From positions 124,001-188,000 of the forward strand of contig CAVSEV010000002.1 of the NCBI GenBank assembly GCA_963727015.1: a stretch of DNA of 64,000 nt. The letters run 5' to 3'. The notes below the pieces were generated by a model. That model did not search any database and had not been told where the DNA came from. It saw only the letters and a list, made by a program, of their open reading frames with translations. This DNA comes from DATFVJ01 sp963727015 (GTDB taxonomy: Bacteria > Actinomycetota > Actinomycetes > Streptosporangiales > Streptosporangiaceae). Below, one piece after another: positions 47,081-55,716 of this stretch; positions within the stretch are counted from its first letter, which is position 1; each line of letters begins with the position of its first letter. A program made the position numbers and the translations under genes.

Positions 47081-48276
47081 GTAAGCACCGCCTTCAGGCA
47101 TCCGATCACGGCATCGCGCAGGTCAGGTGGGTCAACGACCACGACATCGGGCCCGAACGAGGCTATGTGCCCCGCGAGCCAATCCACCTCGGAGAACGGG
47201 AATTCCAGCCAGTCCCAGCCCGGTTCATCGGCTGGCACCGACCGCGGCGGCTGGGATGACAACGCCGTCTGTGACACTCGTGCCCGCCGGGACGGCTGTT
47301 CCGATTGGGACGACTGTGTCTCTTGTGCTGCCCGAGATATCTCTTGGGGCGGTTGCGGCCGTGCCCCTTGGGACGGCTGTGTCTGTTGGGCCGGTTGCGG
47401 CTGTGTCTGTTGGGCCGGTTGCGGCTGTGTCTGTTGGGCCCGTGTCTCTTGGGACGACTGTTCCGATTGGGACGACTGTGCCCACTGGGACGACTGGGAC
47501 GGCACCGCCCACCGCCGCAGGCCGTATCCGGCCCCTTGGCGCACCCGGACCACGGCGGTGCGCTGTTGCGGATCCTGCCCTCCCCACGATCGGACCAGGT
47601 CACGTACGTCTGCGCCGTCGGGGACGGTGAAGCTGCGCGGCGGGCCGTCGAAGCTCACCGGCCCTTTGACACGACTGAGCCTGAACACGCGTGCGGCTTC
47701 GCGATCCCTATCCAACCCGCCGACGTACCAGCGCCCGAACCTGCTCACCACCCCCCACGGCTCGAGATGGCGCGCCTCGGGGATGGCACGCCCCACTGCC
47801 TGGTAGCTGAACTTCACCGGGCGACGGTCCCGCACGGCTTGCCACATCGCGGGAAACGCGGCATCGTCGGTGCGCACGCGCGGCTCGATGCCTGGGATGT
47901 CTTCCGACTCGACGCCTGCCGCGCGCAGCTTGAGCAGGCCGCCCGCGGCGGCCTCGGCGAGTTCGGCCCTGCGCCAGACCCGCGCGGCCAGGCCGAGTAC
48001 TGCCGCCTCGTCCGTCTCGAGGGTGATCTCCGGCAGTTCGTAGTCGTGCCGGCTGATCCGGTAACCGGTGTCCTCATCGCTGGCCGGGCCGGTTTCGAGC
48101 GGGATGCCGAGCTCACGTAGTTCGTCCTTGTCGCGCTCGAACATCCGCTTGAACGCCTCACCGAGCGGCGGGTAGCCGGGGACAGCCGCATGGATCTGCT
48201 CAGCGGTGAGATAGCGGCGTGCGGCAAGCAGGCAGAGCACCAGGCTTAGCAGCCGCTCGGTCTTCCGCCGTGACAT
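47077..48276 (-). CDS. pafB: WYL-domain transcriptional regulator PafB
   Basis: 399 residues. An HTH front (RKTERLLSLVLCLLAARRYLTAEQIHAAVPGYP), WYL domain (FSYQAVGRAIPEARHLEPWGVVSRFGRWYVGGLDRDREAARVFRLSRV, about 155-205) and WCX end (WDWLEFPFSEVDWLAGHIASFGPDVVVVDP). Between WYL and WCX, at about residues 260-340, sits an insertion made almost entirely of Gln, Ser, Pro and Thr, coded by DNA repeats. Typical PafB proteins are about 330 residues. ATG 48276 has GGAAGGGAG upstream. Divergent from the DUF3866 gene. Confidence 0.92.
   Translation of the reverse strand: MSRRKTERLLSLVLCLLAARRYLTAEQIHAAVPGYPPLGEAFKRMFERDKDELRELGIPLETGPASDEDTGYRISRHDYELPEITLETDEAAVLGLAARVWRRAELAEAAAGGLLKLRAAGVESEDIPGIEPRVRTDDAAFPAMWQAVRDRRPVKFSYQAVGRAIPEARHLEPWGVVSRFGRWYVGGLDRDREAARVFRLSRVKGPVSFDGPPRSFTVPDGADVRDLVRSWGGQDPQQRTAVVRVRQGAGYGLRRWAVPSQSSQWAQSSQSEQSSQETRAQQTQPQPAQQTQPQPAQQTQPSQGARPQPPQEISRAAQETQSSQSEQPSRRARVSQTALSSQPPRSVPADEPGWDWLEFPFSEVDWLAGHIASFGPDVVVVDPPDLRDAVIGCLKAVLT
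47300..47490 (-). repeat. 24-bp repeats coding the Gln-rich insert of PafB
   Basis: Three GGCTGTGTCTGTTGGGCCGGTTGC-type units (plus strand) flanked by shorter TTGGGACGACTG units, all in the pafB frame (AQQTQPQP repeats). Confidence 0.8.
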
Positions 48277-48302
48277 CGCGCTCCCTTCCGCGTGTCCGAC
48301 GC

Positions 48303-48308
48303 TACCCT
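48303..48308 (+). promoter_or_regulatory. -10 element, leaderless DUF3866 gene
   Basis: TACCCT with six bases to GTG 48315. Confidence 0.45.
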
Positions 48309-48314
48309 GCCAAA

Positions 48315-49460
48315 GTGATCAGATGGCGGAGCGGCGTGGTTTCGGCGATACGGCGTGAGTGGCCGGGTGCGGCCGAGCTTGATGTAATTCTGGGCGGACA
48401 CGCGACCAAACAGGTTAACGATGAGGCCGCCGGGGGCAATCCCGGCGGCGGCACGGACGGCCCGGTCCGTGCGCTCGCCTATCCCGAACTGACCGGGCGC
48501 CCAGAACCCGGCGATCTCGTGCTGCTCAATACCACGGCGCTCGACCTTGGCCTCGGCACCGGTGGTTACGCATTGGTGATCGCCGTGCCTGGCCGGCTGC
48601 CCGCTGACCCGGCCGGCCCTGGGCACCTGGTAAAGGCGCGGTACACGCCGCTTCAGGCGACCGTGCTCGGCGCAGACGAGCAGGGCTCGGCCTACCACGA
48701 GGTGCTCCGGGACGCCGATGATCTGGCCGGGATGCCGGTCGTGGTCGCTGACCTGCACTCGGCGCTGCCCGCGGTGCTCGCCGCCCTCTACGCGCACCGG
48801 CCCGGCGCCGTGGTCGCGTATGTGATGCTGGACGGCGGCGCGCTGCCCGCCTGGTTCTCCCGATCGTGTGCCGAACTCAGGCAAGCGGGCTGGCTTGCCG
48901 CAGTGGTGACCGTGGGCCAGGCATTCGGCGGCGACCTCGAAGCCGTAACCGTGCACACCGGGCTGCTCGCGGCACGACACGTGCTGCGCGCGGACCTCGC
49001 CGTGGTCGCACAGGGCCCGGGGAATCTTGGCACCGGCACGAGGTGGGGATTTTCCGGCGTGGCCTCCGGCGAGGCGGTGAACGCCGCCGCGGTGCTCGGC
49101 GGCCGCCCGGTGGCGGCGCTACGGGTAAGCGAGGCCGATCCACGCGAGCGGCACCGCGGTGTCTCGCACCACAGCCTGACCGCATACGGTCGCGTCGCGC
49201 TTGCCCGCGCCGACGTCGTGGTGCCGGAGTTGCCGGGCCCATTCGGCGCACGCGTCATCGCGGAAGCCGAGGCGCTCGGCGTGCGGCACTCACTGGTGCG
49301 GGTACCTGCCGACGGGCTGCAGGAGACGTTGCGGGCCTGCCCGGTGCGGCTGTCCACGATGGGCCGCGGCCTGGATGAGGATCTGGCCTACTTCCTCGCG
49401 GCGGCAGCCGCGGGCCGGCATGCCGCGGGCCTGCTCGGCCCGGAGACCGAACGACCTTGA
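48315..49460 (+). CDS. DUF3866 family protein
   Basis: 381 residues, cytoplasmic, no recognised catalytic motif. It matches the conserved actinobacterial DUF3866 family in length and in blocks such as IRWRSGVVSAI, YPELTGRPEPGDLVLLNTTALDLGLGTGGYALV, VVADLHSALPAVLAAL and a GPGNLGTGTRWGFSGVASGEAVNAAAVLGGRPVAALR glycine-rich region. The family is commonly beside pafBC. GTG 48315 was chosen over upstream starts because it begins the conserved sequence and follows TACCCT by six bases. Function unknown. Confidence 0.85.
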   Translation: MIRWRSGVVSAIRREWPGAAELDVILGGHATKQVNDEAAGGNPGGGTDGPVRALAYPELTGRPEPGDLVLLNTTALDLGLGTGGYALVIAVPGRLPADPAGPGHLVKARYTPLQATVLGADEQGSAYHEVLRDADDLAGMPVVVADLHSALPAVLAALYAHRPGAVVAYVMLDGGALPAWFSRSCAELRQAGWLAAVVTVGQAFGGDLEAVTVHTGLLAARHVLRADLAVVAQGPGNLGTGTRWGFSGVASGEAVNAAAVLGGRPVAALRVSEADPRERHRGVSHHSLTAYGRVALARADVVVPELPGPFGARVIAEAEALGVRHSLVRVPADGLQETLRACPVRLSTMGRGLDEDLAYFLAAAAAGRHAAGLLGPETERP

Positions 49461-49465
49461 TCGTT

Positions 49466-49501
49466 GGCCCGTAGGGGGCGCCAGAGCGCCACCAACGGGC
49501 C
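49466..49501. terminator. bidirectional terminator between convergent genes
   Basis: GGCCCGT (49466-49472) pairs with ACGGGCC (49495-49501), with an inner GGCGC/GCGCC stem. Lies between the DUF3866 and MarR-GNAT stops. Confidence 0.6.
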
Positions 49502-49516
49502 GACCACGGCGGCTGG

Positions 49517-50500
49517 TCAGGCCAGCGGCAGGTGCCAGGTCTGGCCGACCAGGTCGTGCCCGAAGCTGCGGTGCCGCTCCGACTTGACCAGCCGGAATCC
49601 GGCCTTCTCGTAGATACGCCTGGCCTGGACGAGAACGTCGTTCGTCCAGAGCACGAGATCGGTATATCCGGCCTGCTTGGCGAAACTGGCGCATTCCGCG
49701 ACCAGGCGCGCGCCGATGCCCATACCGCGGGCGCGAGGCTCGACGAGCAGCAGTCGCAGCCGTGCAGTCGCTGTGCCAGCTGCGTCCTCGCTGTCCCGCA
49801 CGCAGAACACGCAGCCGGCCGGCGCACCGTCCACCTCGGCGATCCACGCCGCCTCCCGCCGCGGATCGTGGCTCGCCGCGTAGTCCGCGACGATGCGGGC
49901 GACCAGGGCCTCGTAGGTCTCGTCCCAGCCGTACTCCTCGGCGTAGATCGCGCCATTACGCTGGATCACCCAGCCGAGCTCACCCGGCCGCGGGGGCCGC
50001 AATATGACGATGCCCGGCCGGCTGGCCCGTGACCTATCGATGATCTGGCGTATCTGCGCCATCGCGGTGGTCAGCCGGGCCTTTTCCGCATCGGTAACGG
50101 CAGTGAGCAGCCGCTTGACCTGCGCGTCCGCCCGCTCGTTCAGAAGTGCGGCGGCCTCGCGCCCGGCATCGGTGAGACTGATCGTGTGGCGGCGGCCGTC
50201 CGCCCGCGAGCGCGCCCTGGTGATCAGCCCGTCGGCGTCGAACCTGGCCAGGATGCGGCTCAGGTAGCCCGCGTCCAGGTCGAGTGACCCGCGCAGTGCG
50301 GCGGCGTCCGCACCTCGCCTGAGGGCCTCGCACTGCGCCAGTTCAAAGATCACCCGAGCCTCGGTGAGCGAGTAAGCCGTTTGGAGATAGCCCGCTTGCA
50401 GCAACCCGATCACGCGTGTGTAGAACCGGTTGAAGTCCCGAACGGCTGCGCTGCACCGCTCGATCCTGGCATCCGCGCTCAGAGCTTGCACGTTGGTCAC
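49517..50500 (-). CDS. MarR-GNAT fusion protein
   Basis: 327 residues combining a MarR winged helix (about 1-150: YSLTEARVIFELAQCEALRRGADAAALRGSLDLDAGYLSRILARFDADGLITRARSRADGRRHTISLTDAGREA pattern) with a C-terminal GNAT acetyltransferase (about 170-325). The acetyl-CoA loop is seen in LLLVEPRARGMGIGARLVAECASFAKQAGY, and LWTNDVLVQARRIYEKAGFRLV is the usual end. Such fusions are common; the acetyl acceptor is unknown. GTG 50500 follows GGAGGT. Confidence 0.9.
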   Translation of the reverse strand: MTNVQALSADARIERCSAAVRDFNRFYTRVIGLLQAGYLQTAYSLTEARVIFELAQCEALRRGADAAALRGSLDLDAGYLSRILARFDADGLITRARSRADGRRHTISLTDAGREAAALLNERADAQVKRLLTAVTDAEKARLTTAMAQIRQIIDRSRASRPGIVILRPPRPGELGWVIQRNGAIYAEEYGWDETYEALVARIVADYAASHDPRREAAWIAEVDGAPAGCVFCVRDSEDAAGTATARLRLLLVEPRARGMGIGARLVAECASFAKQAGYTDLVLWTNDVLVQARRIYEKAGFRLVKSERHRSFGHDLVGQTWHLPLA

Positions 50501-50663
50501 GGACGCACCTCCGATGGCCAGGCGACCTTACCTGTTGACTATGTCACATAGATAGTTGCCTCAGTCAAGGTTAAGGAGACAGGCGCAGCCGATGGCACAC
50601 GATGGCGCATCAGGTGTCAGATTCGGCACGCAAGGGCCCATCGCGAGTCACCAGTGACCGGAG

Positions 50664-50685
50664 CCCCGGCACAACAGTGCCGGGG
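50664..50685 (-). terminator. hairpin after the FKBP gene
   Basis: Perfect nine-base stem CCCCGGCAC/GTGCCGGGG with a four-base loop, 17 bp past the stop of the FKBP gene. Confidence 0.6.
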
Positions 50686-50701
50686 CGCCGTCAGCAGCTT
50701 C

Positions 50702-51661
50702 CTAGGCGCTGGCTGGGCCGTACGCGCCGAGAATGTCCACAACGAACACGAGCGTGTCGGTGCCCTTGATGCCCGCCTGCGCGTTGCCGCTCTTGCCGTA
50801 GCCGTCCGCAGGCGGGAGCACGAGCAGCACCCGGCTGCCGATGTTCTGGCCGACGAGGCCCTTGTCCCAGCCGGGGATCACCTGCGACGGCGTCGCGCCG
50901 ACGGTGAAACCGAGCGGTGCGCCGTTACGCCAGGACGAGTCGAAGATCTTCTTGCTCGCCCAGATCAGGCCGACGTATTGCACCACGATCAGCTGGCCCT
51001 TGGCGACCTTGGGACCGGAGCCCTGGATCAGGGTATGCACAGTCAGCGTGCTGGGCGGCGCGGACTTGGGGATCGTCACCGACGGTGCGGCGCCTTGCGC
51101 AGTCCCGACGGTCGGGAGTGCGCCGCCACCATGCGAAACCTGCTGGCCGCCCGCGGATGACGTCGCGCCGTACGCCCTGATCACGTCCACCACGAACACG
51201 AGCGTGTCCGTGGCCTTGACGCCGCCCTGCGGGTTGCCCTGTGAGCCGTAGCCGTCCGCGGGCGGGATCACGGCGAGCACACGGCTGCCGGTCCGCTGCC
51301 CGACGAGAGCCTGCTTCAGGCCCTTGAGCAACTGCGTGCCCGGCGGGAAAAGCGACGGCGTCGACTGCGTGAAGGTGTCTACCTTCAGGGTGGATTTCGA
51401 ACCACTCCACACGTAACCGACATAGTTACCGACGAATGCGTCGCTCTGGCCGAGTTGCGGGCCACTTCCCTTGACCACGGTCTTCACGACCAGTTGGCTA
51501 TCGGGCTTCGCCTGCGGGATATGCACCGCGGGGTTCTTGCCGAATGCCCCGGTCACTTTGACGTCCGTGCTCGGGCTGGAGCTACCGCAGCCCGCAAGCA
51601 AAGTGGCCATCATGGCGATCGGGACGGCGACCGTGACGGCCATGGCTGCGATACGACGCAT
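50702..51661 (-). CDS. lipoprotein with two FKBP-type isomerase domains
   Basis: 319 residues with a lipoprotein signal (MRRIAAM, hydrophobic core, LLAGC with lipid Cys25). Two FKBP domains follow (about 55-165 and 200-315); both have the VGQ-GSRV-LPPADGYG and TLVFVVD patterns, and the second has GFTVGATPSQVIPGWDKGLVGQ. The first is more divergent (FDTFTQ region replaced by KVDTFTQSTPSLFPPG). Expected to catalyse prolyl isomerisation on the outer face of the membrane. One or two FKBP genes also stand beside pafA in streptomycetes. AAAAGG lies before ATG 51661. Confidence 0.9.
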   Translation of the reverse strand: MRRIAAMAVTVAVPIAMMATLLAGCGSSSPSTDVKVTGAFGKNPAVHIPQAKPDSQLVVKTVVKGSGPQLGQSDAFVGNYVGYVWSGSKSTLKVDTFTQSTPSLFPPGTQLLKGLKQALVGQRTGSRVLAVIPPADGYGSQGNPQGGVKATDTLVFVVDVIRAYGATSSAGGQQVSHGGGALPTVGTAQGAAPSVTIPKSAPPSTLTVHTLIQGSGPKVAKGQLIVVQYVGLIWASKKIFDSSWRNGAPLGFTVGATPSQVIPGWDKGLVGQNIGSRVLLVLPPADGYGKSGNAQAGIKGTDTLVFVVDILGAYGPASA

Positions 51662-51807
51662 GAAAGACCTTTTCGTGGTGGAGAGTGCCCCGGTGGGCAG
51701 GTATCCGGTGGCATGACTCAGTGGGCAGGTACGGGCCAGGGTTAAGCAGAGCCGCCGTGGAGAAACGACGGCGCCGCCAGCCTACCGGCGGCTGGCACCA
51801 GGTTGTT

Positions 51808-53166
51808 TCACATCCCGGCGATGAGTTTCTCTACGCGCTCGTCCACCGCGCGGAACGGGTCCTTGCACAGCACCGTGCGCTGCGCCTGGTCGTTCAGTTT
51901 CAGGTGGACCCAATCCACGGTGAAATCCCTGCGCTTCTCCTGCGCCCGCCGGATGAACTCGCCGCGCAGCCGGGCCCTGGTGGTCTGCGGCGGAACCGAC
52001 TTGGCCTCGAAGATGTCCAGATCCCTGGCCACGCGCTCGACGGCACCACGGTTCTGCAGCAGATAGAACAGGCCACGCCCGCGGTGCACGTCGTGGTAGG
52101 CGAGGTCAAGCTGCGCCACCCGCGGCGACGCGAGCGGCAGGTCGTGCCTGGCCCGGTAACGCTCGATCAGCTGGTATTTGGTCACCCAGTCGATCTCACG
52201 GGCAACACTGTCCAGGTCGCCAGTCTCGACCGCGCGCACCGCGCGCCCCCATAGCGCGAGAACCCGCTTGGCGATGGCGTCGCTGCCCCTGCGGTCGGCG
52301 AATTCCTGCGCCTTGGCCAGGTACTCCTGCTGGATCTCGAGCGCGCTCATCTCCCGGCCGTTGGCGAGCCGCACCCGGCGGCGGCCGGTGATGTCGTGGC
52401 TGACTTCCCTGATTGCCCGGATCGGGTTTTCCAGCGTCAGATCCCGCATCACCGCGCCGGCCTCCACCATTCGCAGCACCAGATCGGTAGCGCCGACCTT
52501 CAGCAGCATGGTGGTCTCGCTCATGTTCGAGTCACCGACGATCACGTGCAACCTGCGGAACCGTTCGGCATCCGCGTGCGGTTCGTCCCTGGTGTTGATG
52601 ATGGGCCTGGACCGGGTGGTAGCGGAAGAGACACCTTCCCAGATGTGCTCGGCGCGCTGGCTAACGCAGTAGACGGCGCCCCGCGGGGTCTGCAGTACCT
52701 TGCCCGCGCCACAGACGATCTGGCGCGTGACAAGGAACGGGATGAGGATGTCGGCAAGCCTGCCGAACTCGCCGTGGCGCCCCACGAGGTAGTTCTCGTG
52801 ACAGCCGTAGGAGTTGCCCGCGGAGTCGGTGTTGTTCTTGAACAGGTAGATGTCTCCCGCGATGCCCTCCTCACGAAGCCGGCGGTCGGCGTCTATCAGC
52901 AGGCCTTCGAGGATTCGCTCGCCGGCTTTGTCGTGCACCACCAGATCCACGACGTTGTCGCATTCGGGCGTCGCGTACTCCGGATGGCTGCCCACGTCCA
53001 GGTAGAGCCGTGCACCGTTGCGCAGGAAGACGTTGCTGCTGCGGCCCCACGACACCACCCGCCGGAACAGGTAGCGGGCGACTTCGTCAGGTGACAGCCG
53101 CCGCTGGCCGCGGAACGTGCATGTGACCCCATACTCGTTCTCGAGCCCGAAAATGCGTCTTTCCAT
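51808..53166 (-). CDS. pafA: Pup-protein ligase
   Basis: 452-residue glutamine-synthetase-like ligase that joins the C-terminal Glu of Pup to target lysines using ATP. The start MERRIFGLENEYGVT carries the ATP/Mg-site Glu pair; other features are LYLDVGSHPEYATPECD, YLFKNNTDSAGNSYGCHENYL and RPIINTRDEPHADAERFRRLHVIVGDSNMSE. The length is normal. It starts 10 bp after the prcA stop, within the prcB-prcA-pafA operon; a TAGCCT six bases before ATG could also give a separate leaderless message. Confidence 0.97.
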   Translation of the reverse strand: MERRIFGLENEYGVTCTFRGQRRLSPDEVARYLFRRVVSWGRSSNVFLRNGARLYLDVGSHPEYATPECDNVVDLVVHDKAGERILEGLLIDADRRLREEGIAGDIYLFKNNTDSAGNSYGCHENYLVGRHGEFGRLADILIPFLVTRQIVCGAGKVLQTPRGAVYCVSQRAEHIWEGVSSATTRSRPIINTRDEPHADAERFRRLHVIVGDSNMSETTMLLKVGATDLVLRMVEAGAVMRDLTLENPIRAIREVSHDITGRRRVRLANGREMSALEIQQEYLAKAQEFADRRGSDAIAKRVLALWGRAVRAVETGDLDSVAREIDWVTKYQLIERYRARHDLPLASPRVAQLDLAYHDVHRGRGLFYLLQNRGAVERVARDLDIFEAKSVPPQTTRARLRGEFIRRAQEKRRDFTVDWVHLKLNDQAQRTVLCKDPFRAVDERVEKLIAGM

Positions 53167-53172
53167 GCGGAC

Positions 53173-53178
53173 AGGCTA
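53173..53178 (-). promoter_or_regulatory. possible internal -10 before pafA
   Basis: TAGCCT six bases before ATG 53166; its TAG is also the prcA stop codon. The overlap with the stop makes chance occurrence possible. Confidence 0.3.
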
Positions 53179-54117
53179 TTTCCGGTCGGCAGCGCCCGCG
53201 CCGCCGTTCCCGTCCGGCCCGTTGCTATCCGGCGCGTCCCCATCCGGCGTGTCCCCGTCTGCCTGGTCCCCTTCTGGCCCGTCCGTGCCGTTGTCCGCAG
53301 CCTCGCCGCCGTTATCCGCAGCCTCGCCGCCCTCCGCACTTGCGCGCCGCAGTCCGGCATCATCTGTGCCCGCATCTCCCGGCGCGGCCTCCGCTGCTGG
53401 CTTGGCGGCGGACGATGCGCGGGCCTCGGCGAGCAGTTCGTCCAGCCGCGCCGCGGCCAGCCTGCGGAACGTGCGGTGCGCCCTGGCCCGGTCCAGGACG
53501 GCGACCTCGAGCTGGCTCGTCGAGATGTCCGGCCCGTTGCCCTGGCCGACGAGCGCGGCCACGGCAGCGCTGAACGCCGCACCGAGCGTCATGCCATCCT
53601 CATAACGGTCCTTCAGCACGCCCGCTACCTGGTCTGCCTGACCGCCCATGGCGACGAAACCGTGCTCATCGGCGACCGAGCCGTCGAAGGTGATCCGGTA
53701 GATCTGATCGCGTTCCTCGGTGTCCCCGACCTCCGCGACCACGATCTCGACCTCGAACGGCTTGTTGCTCTCGGTGAAGATCGTCCCGAGCGCTTGCGCG
53801 TACCAGTTGGCCAGGCCGCGAGCCGTGACGTCGGTCCTGTCGTACAGGTAACCCGTCACGTCGGCGTAGCGCACGCCCGCCTTGCGCAGATTCTCGAACT
53901 CGTTGTACCGGCCTACCGCCGCGAACGCGATCCTGTCGTAGATCTCACTGATCTTGTGGAGGGCGCGTGACGGGTTCGGCGCGACGAAGAGGATCCCCTC
54001 GCGATACTGGAGCACGAGGCCGCTGCGGCCCCGGGCGATGCCCTTGCGCGCATAGTCCGCCTTGTCCTTCATCGCCTGTTCTGGCGATACGTAGAAGGGC
54101 ATGGACACCGCTGTCAC
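53176..54117 (-). CDS. prcA: proteasome alpha subunit
   Basis: 313 residues. The alpha ring subunit gates the 20S core and docks ARC. Family features: MPFYVSPEQAMKDKADYARKGIARGRS at the front, VAPNPSRALHKISEIYDRIAFAAVGRYNEFENLR and GYLYDRTDVTARGLANWYAQALGTIFTE. After residue ~235 comes an acidic, Gly/Asp-rich tail of about 75 residues with ADN(G) and PDG repeats, longer than the usual ~250-residue subunit. GTG 54117 is used; GTG 54108, just before the conserved SMPF, fits relatives and its RBS spacing better. Confidence 0.96.
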   Translation of the reverse strand: MTAVSMPFYVSPEQAMKDKADYARKGIARGRSGLVLQYREGILFVAPNPSRALHKISEIYDRIAFAAVGRYNEFENLRKAGVRYADVTGYLYDRTDVTARGLANWYAQALGTIFTESNKPFEVEIVVAEVGDTEERDQIYRITFDGSVADEHGFVAMGGQADQVAGVLKDRYEDGMTLGAAFSAAVAALVGQGNGPDISTSQLEVAVLDRARAHRTFRRLAAARLDELLAEARASSAAKPAAEAAPGDAGTDDAGLRRASAEGGEAADNGGEAADNGTDGPEGDQADGDTPDGDAPDSNGPDGNGGAGAADRK

Positions 54118-54214
54118 ATTCCTTTACTCGTCGGGGCTACTCATCGGGCCTGGCTGCTGTTTGCCGAGTTGGTTACCTGCGGTCGTGTTAGATGCGCTCG
54201 CGTGGGCGAAGCTG

Positions 54215-55111
54215 TCAGCTCAGCGGCGCGTTCGGCCCGCCTGGCGACCGCATTCTGCTGTCCATCACCGTCCGGACGAACTCACCAACTCCATCGTCTG
54301 ACAGGCGCCGGAATCCGTCCGCGGTCACCATCGCGACTACCGGGTAGATGCGGCGGGTCAGGTCGGGGCCGCCGGTCGCGGAATCGTCATCGGCCGCGTC
54401 GTAGAGCGCCTGCAGGCACGCGAGCACGGCCTCGTCGGCCGTCAGGTCGTCACGGTACAGCTTCTTCAGTGCACCGCGCGCGAAGACCGAGCCTGATCCG
54501 ATGCCGTGGAATCTGTGCTCCTCGTAGCGGCCGCCGACGACGTCGTAGCTGAAGATGCGGCCGACCTCACGGTCCTCGTCATAGCCGGCGAACAGCGGCA
54601 CCACGACAAGGCCCTGCATCGCGACACCCAGGTTCCCGCGGATCATGGTGGCCAGCCGGTTGGCCTTACCCTCGAGCGACAACGCGCGGCCCTCGAGTTT
54701 CTCATAGTGCTCGAGCTCGACCTGGAAGAGCCTGACGACCTCTAGCCCCATCCCCGCCACGCCCGCGATGCCGACGCATGAGTAGTCGTCGGTGCGGAAA
54801 ACCTTCTCGATGTCACGCTGGGCGATGATGTTGCCCGCAGTTGCCCGCCGGTCGCCCACCATGACGACGCCCACGTCACAAGCGGCCGCCACGATCGTCG
54901 TGCCGTGGGGCAGGTGCATGGCGGCTTCGGCCACCGCGCCCGCGCCATGGCCGGCGGCCAGCGGCACGTTAGCGGGCAACAGGCCAGGCGAGTATGACGT
55001 GAGAAACTCCGTGAAGGACGAGGTGGCAGCGCCGATGAACGCTGCGGGGCGGAGCGCGCCGCCGTCGATGCCTGCTCCCACCATGCCTGATCCCACGAGG
55101 CCTGATCCCAC
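54215..55111 (-). CDS. prcB: proteasome beta subunit
   Basis: 298 residues: a 70-residue propeptide ending in LPHG, then the catalytic Thr71 that becomes residue 1 after self-cleavage (GTTIVAAACDVGVVMVGDRRATAGNIIA). The GIGSGSVFARGALKKLY and RRIYPVVAMVTADGF segments are typical. The extreme N-terminus (GSGLVGSGMVGAG) comes from a small DNA repeat. GTG 55111 has GGGAGGAG four bases upstream. It lies between pup and prcA in the conserved order. Confidence 0.96.
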   Translation of the reverse strand: MGSGLVGSGMVGAGIDGGALRPAAFIGAATSSFTEFLTSYSPGLLPANVPLAAGHGAGAVAEAAMHLPHGTTIVAAACDVGVVMVGDRRATAGNIIAQRDIEKVFRTDDYSCVGIAGVAGMGLEVVRLFQVELEHYEKLEGRALSLEGKANRLATMIRGNLGVAMQGLVVVPLFAGYDEDREVGRIFSYDVVGGRYEEHRFHGIGSGSVFARGALKKLYRDDLTADEAVLACLQALYDAADDDSATGGPDLTRRIYPVVAMVTADGFRRLSDDGVGEFVRTVMDSRMRSPGGPNAPLS

Positions 55112-55223
55112 GAGGCTCCTCCCAGTCGCGTTAATGCGTCAGTACCTGTCCAGACCCTACTGCGGCGGGCACACGGCCGCAGAAGCGGTCACCGCTGTTG
55201 TCTTCCGCCCTCGGCGAACCGCG

Positions 55224-55433
55224 TCATTGGCCGCCCTTCTGGACGTATGAGCGGACGAACTCTTCCGCGTTCTCCTCGAGAACCTCGTCGATCTCGTCGA
55301 GTATCGCGTCAACGTCCTCGGACAGCTTCTCCTGCCGCTCCTGCACGTCCTCGTTGACCTGCGACTCCGACTCCTCGACCTCCTCGGTCCGCCGAGTGGT
55401 CTGCCGCTGACCGCCGGTGTCCTTGGTCGCCAT
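55224..55433 (-). CDS. pup: prokaryotic ubiquitin-like protein Pup
   Basis: 69 residues, very acidic and largely disordered/helical, ending in the diagnostic Gly-Gly-Gln. Dop deamidates the final Gln to Glu before ligation. The central SQVNEDVQERQEKLSEDVDAILDEIDEVLEENAEEFV helix binds the ARC coiled coil. ATG 55433 has GGAGGT upstream. The frame continues upstream through a repeat, but the RBS and family length fix this start. Confidence 0.97.
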   Translation of the reverse strand: MATKDTGGQRQTTRRTEEVEESESQVNEDVQERQEKLSEDVDAILDEIDEVLEENAEEFVRSYVQKGGQ

Positions 55434-55574
55434 ACTGGTACCTCCGTGGATCTGAGGGGTGATCCTCCCAGTCTCAACGCTATCTTCGCCCGGCTGTGCC
55501 CGGCCCAACCCTTGGCGGGCGGATCGGTATGAATTCGAGCCATGGCTGGTCCTCACCGGCCCCATTGGCCAGTC

Positions 55575-55712
55575 TGGCCAGCCCCGTGCTCGATCCCCGA
55601 CAGCCCGTGCTCGATCCCCGACAGCCCGTGCTTGATCCCCGACCAGCCCGTGCTTGATCCCCGACAGCCCGTGCTCGATCCCCGACACCCCGTGCTCGAT
55701 CCCCGCTGGGCC
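55575..55712. repeat. 21-bp tandem repeat between dop and pup
   Basis: About six copies of a CCCGTGCTCGATCCCCGACAG unit (some 22 bp) fill half of the 283-bp dop-pup gap, ending five bases before the dop stop codon. Confidence 0.85.
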
Positions 55713-55716
55713 GTGG

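Noticed and set aside
48219..48314. Upstream start for DUF3866
   Set aside because: The added residues are antisense to pafB and not conserved in the family; GTG 48315 has a -10 at six bases.
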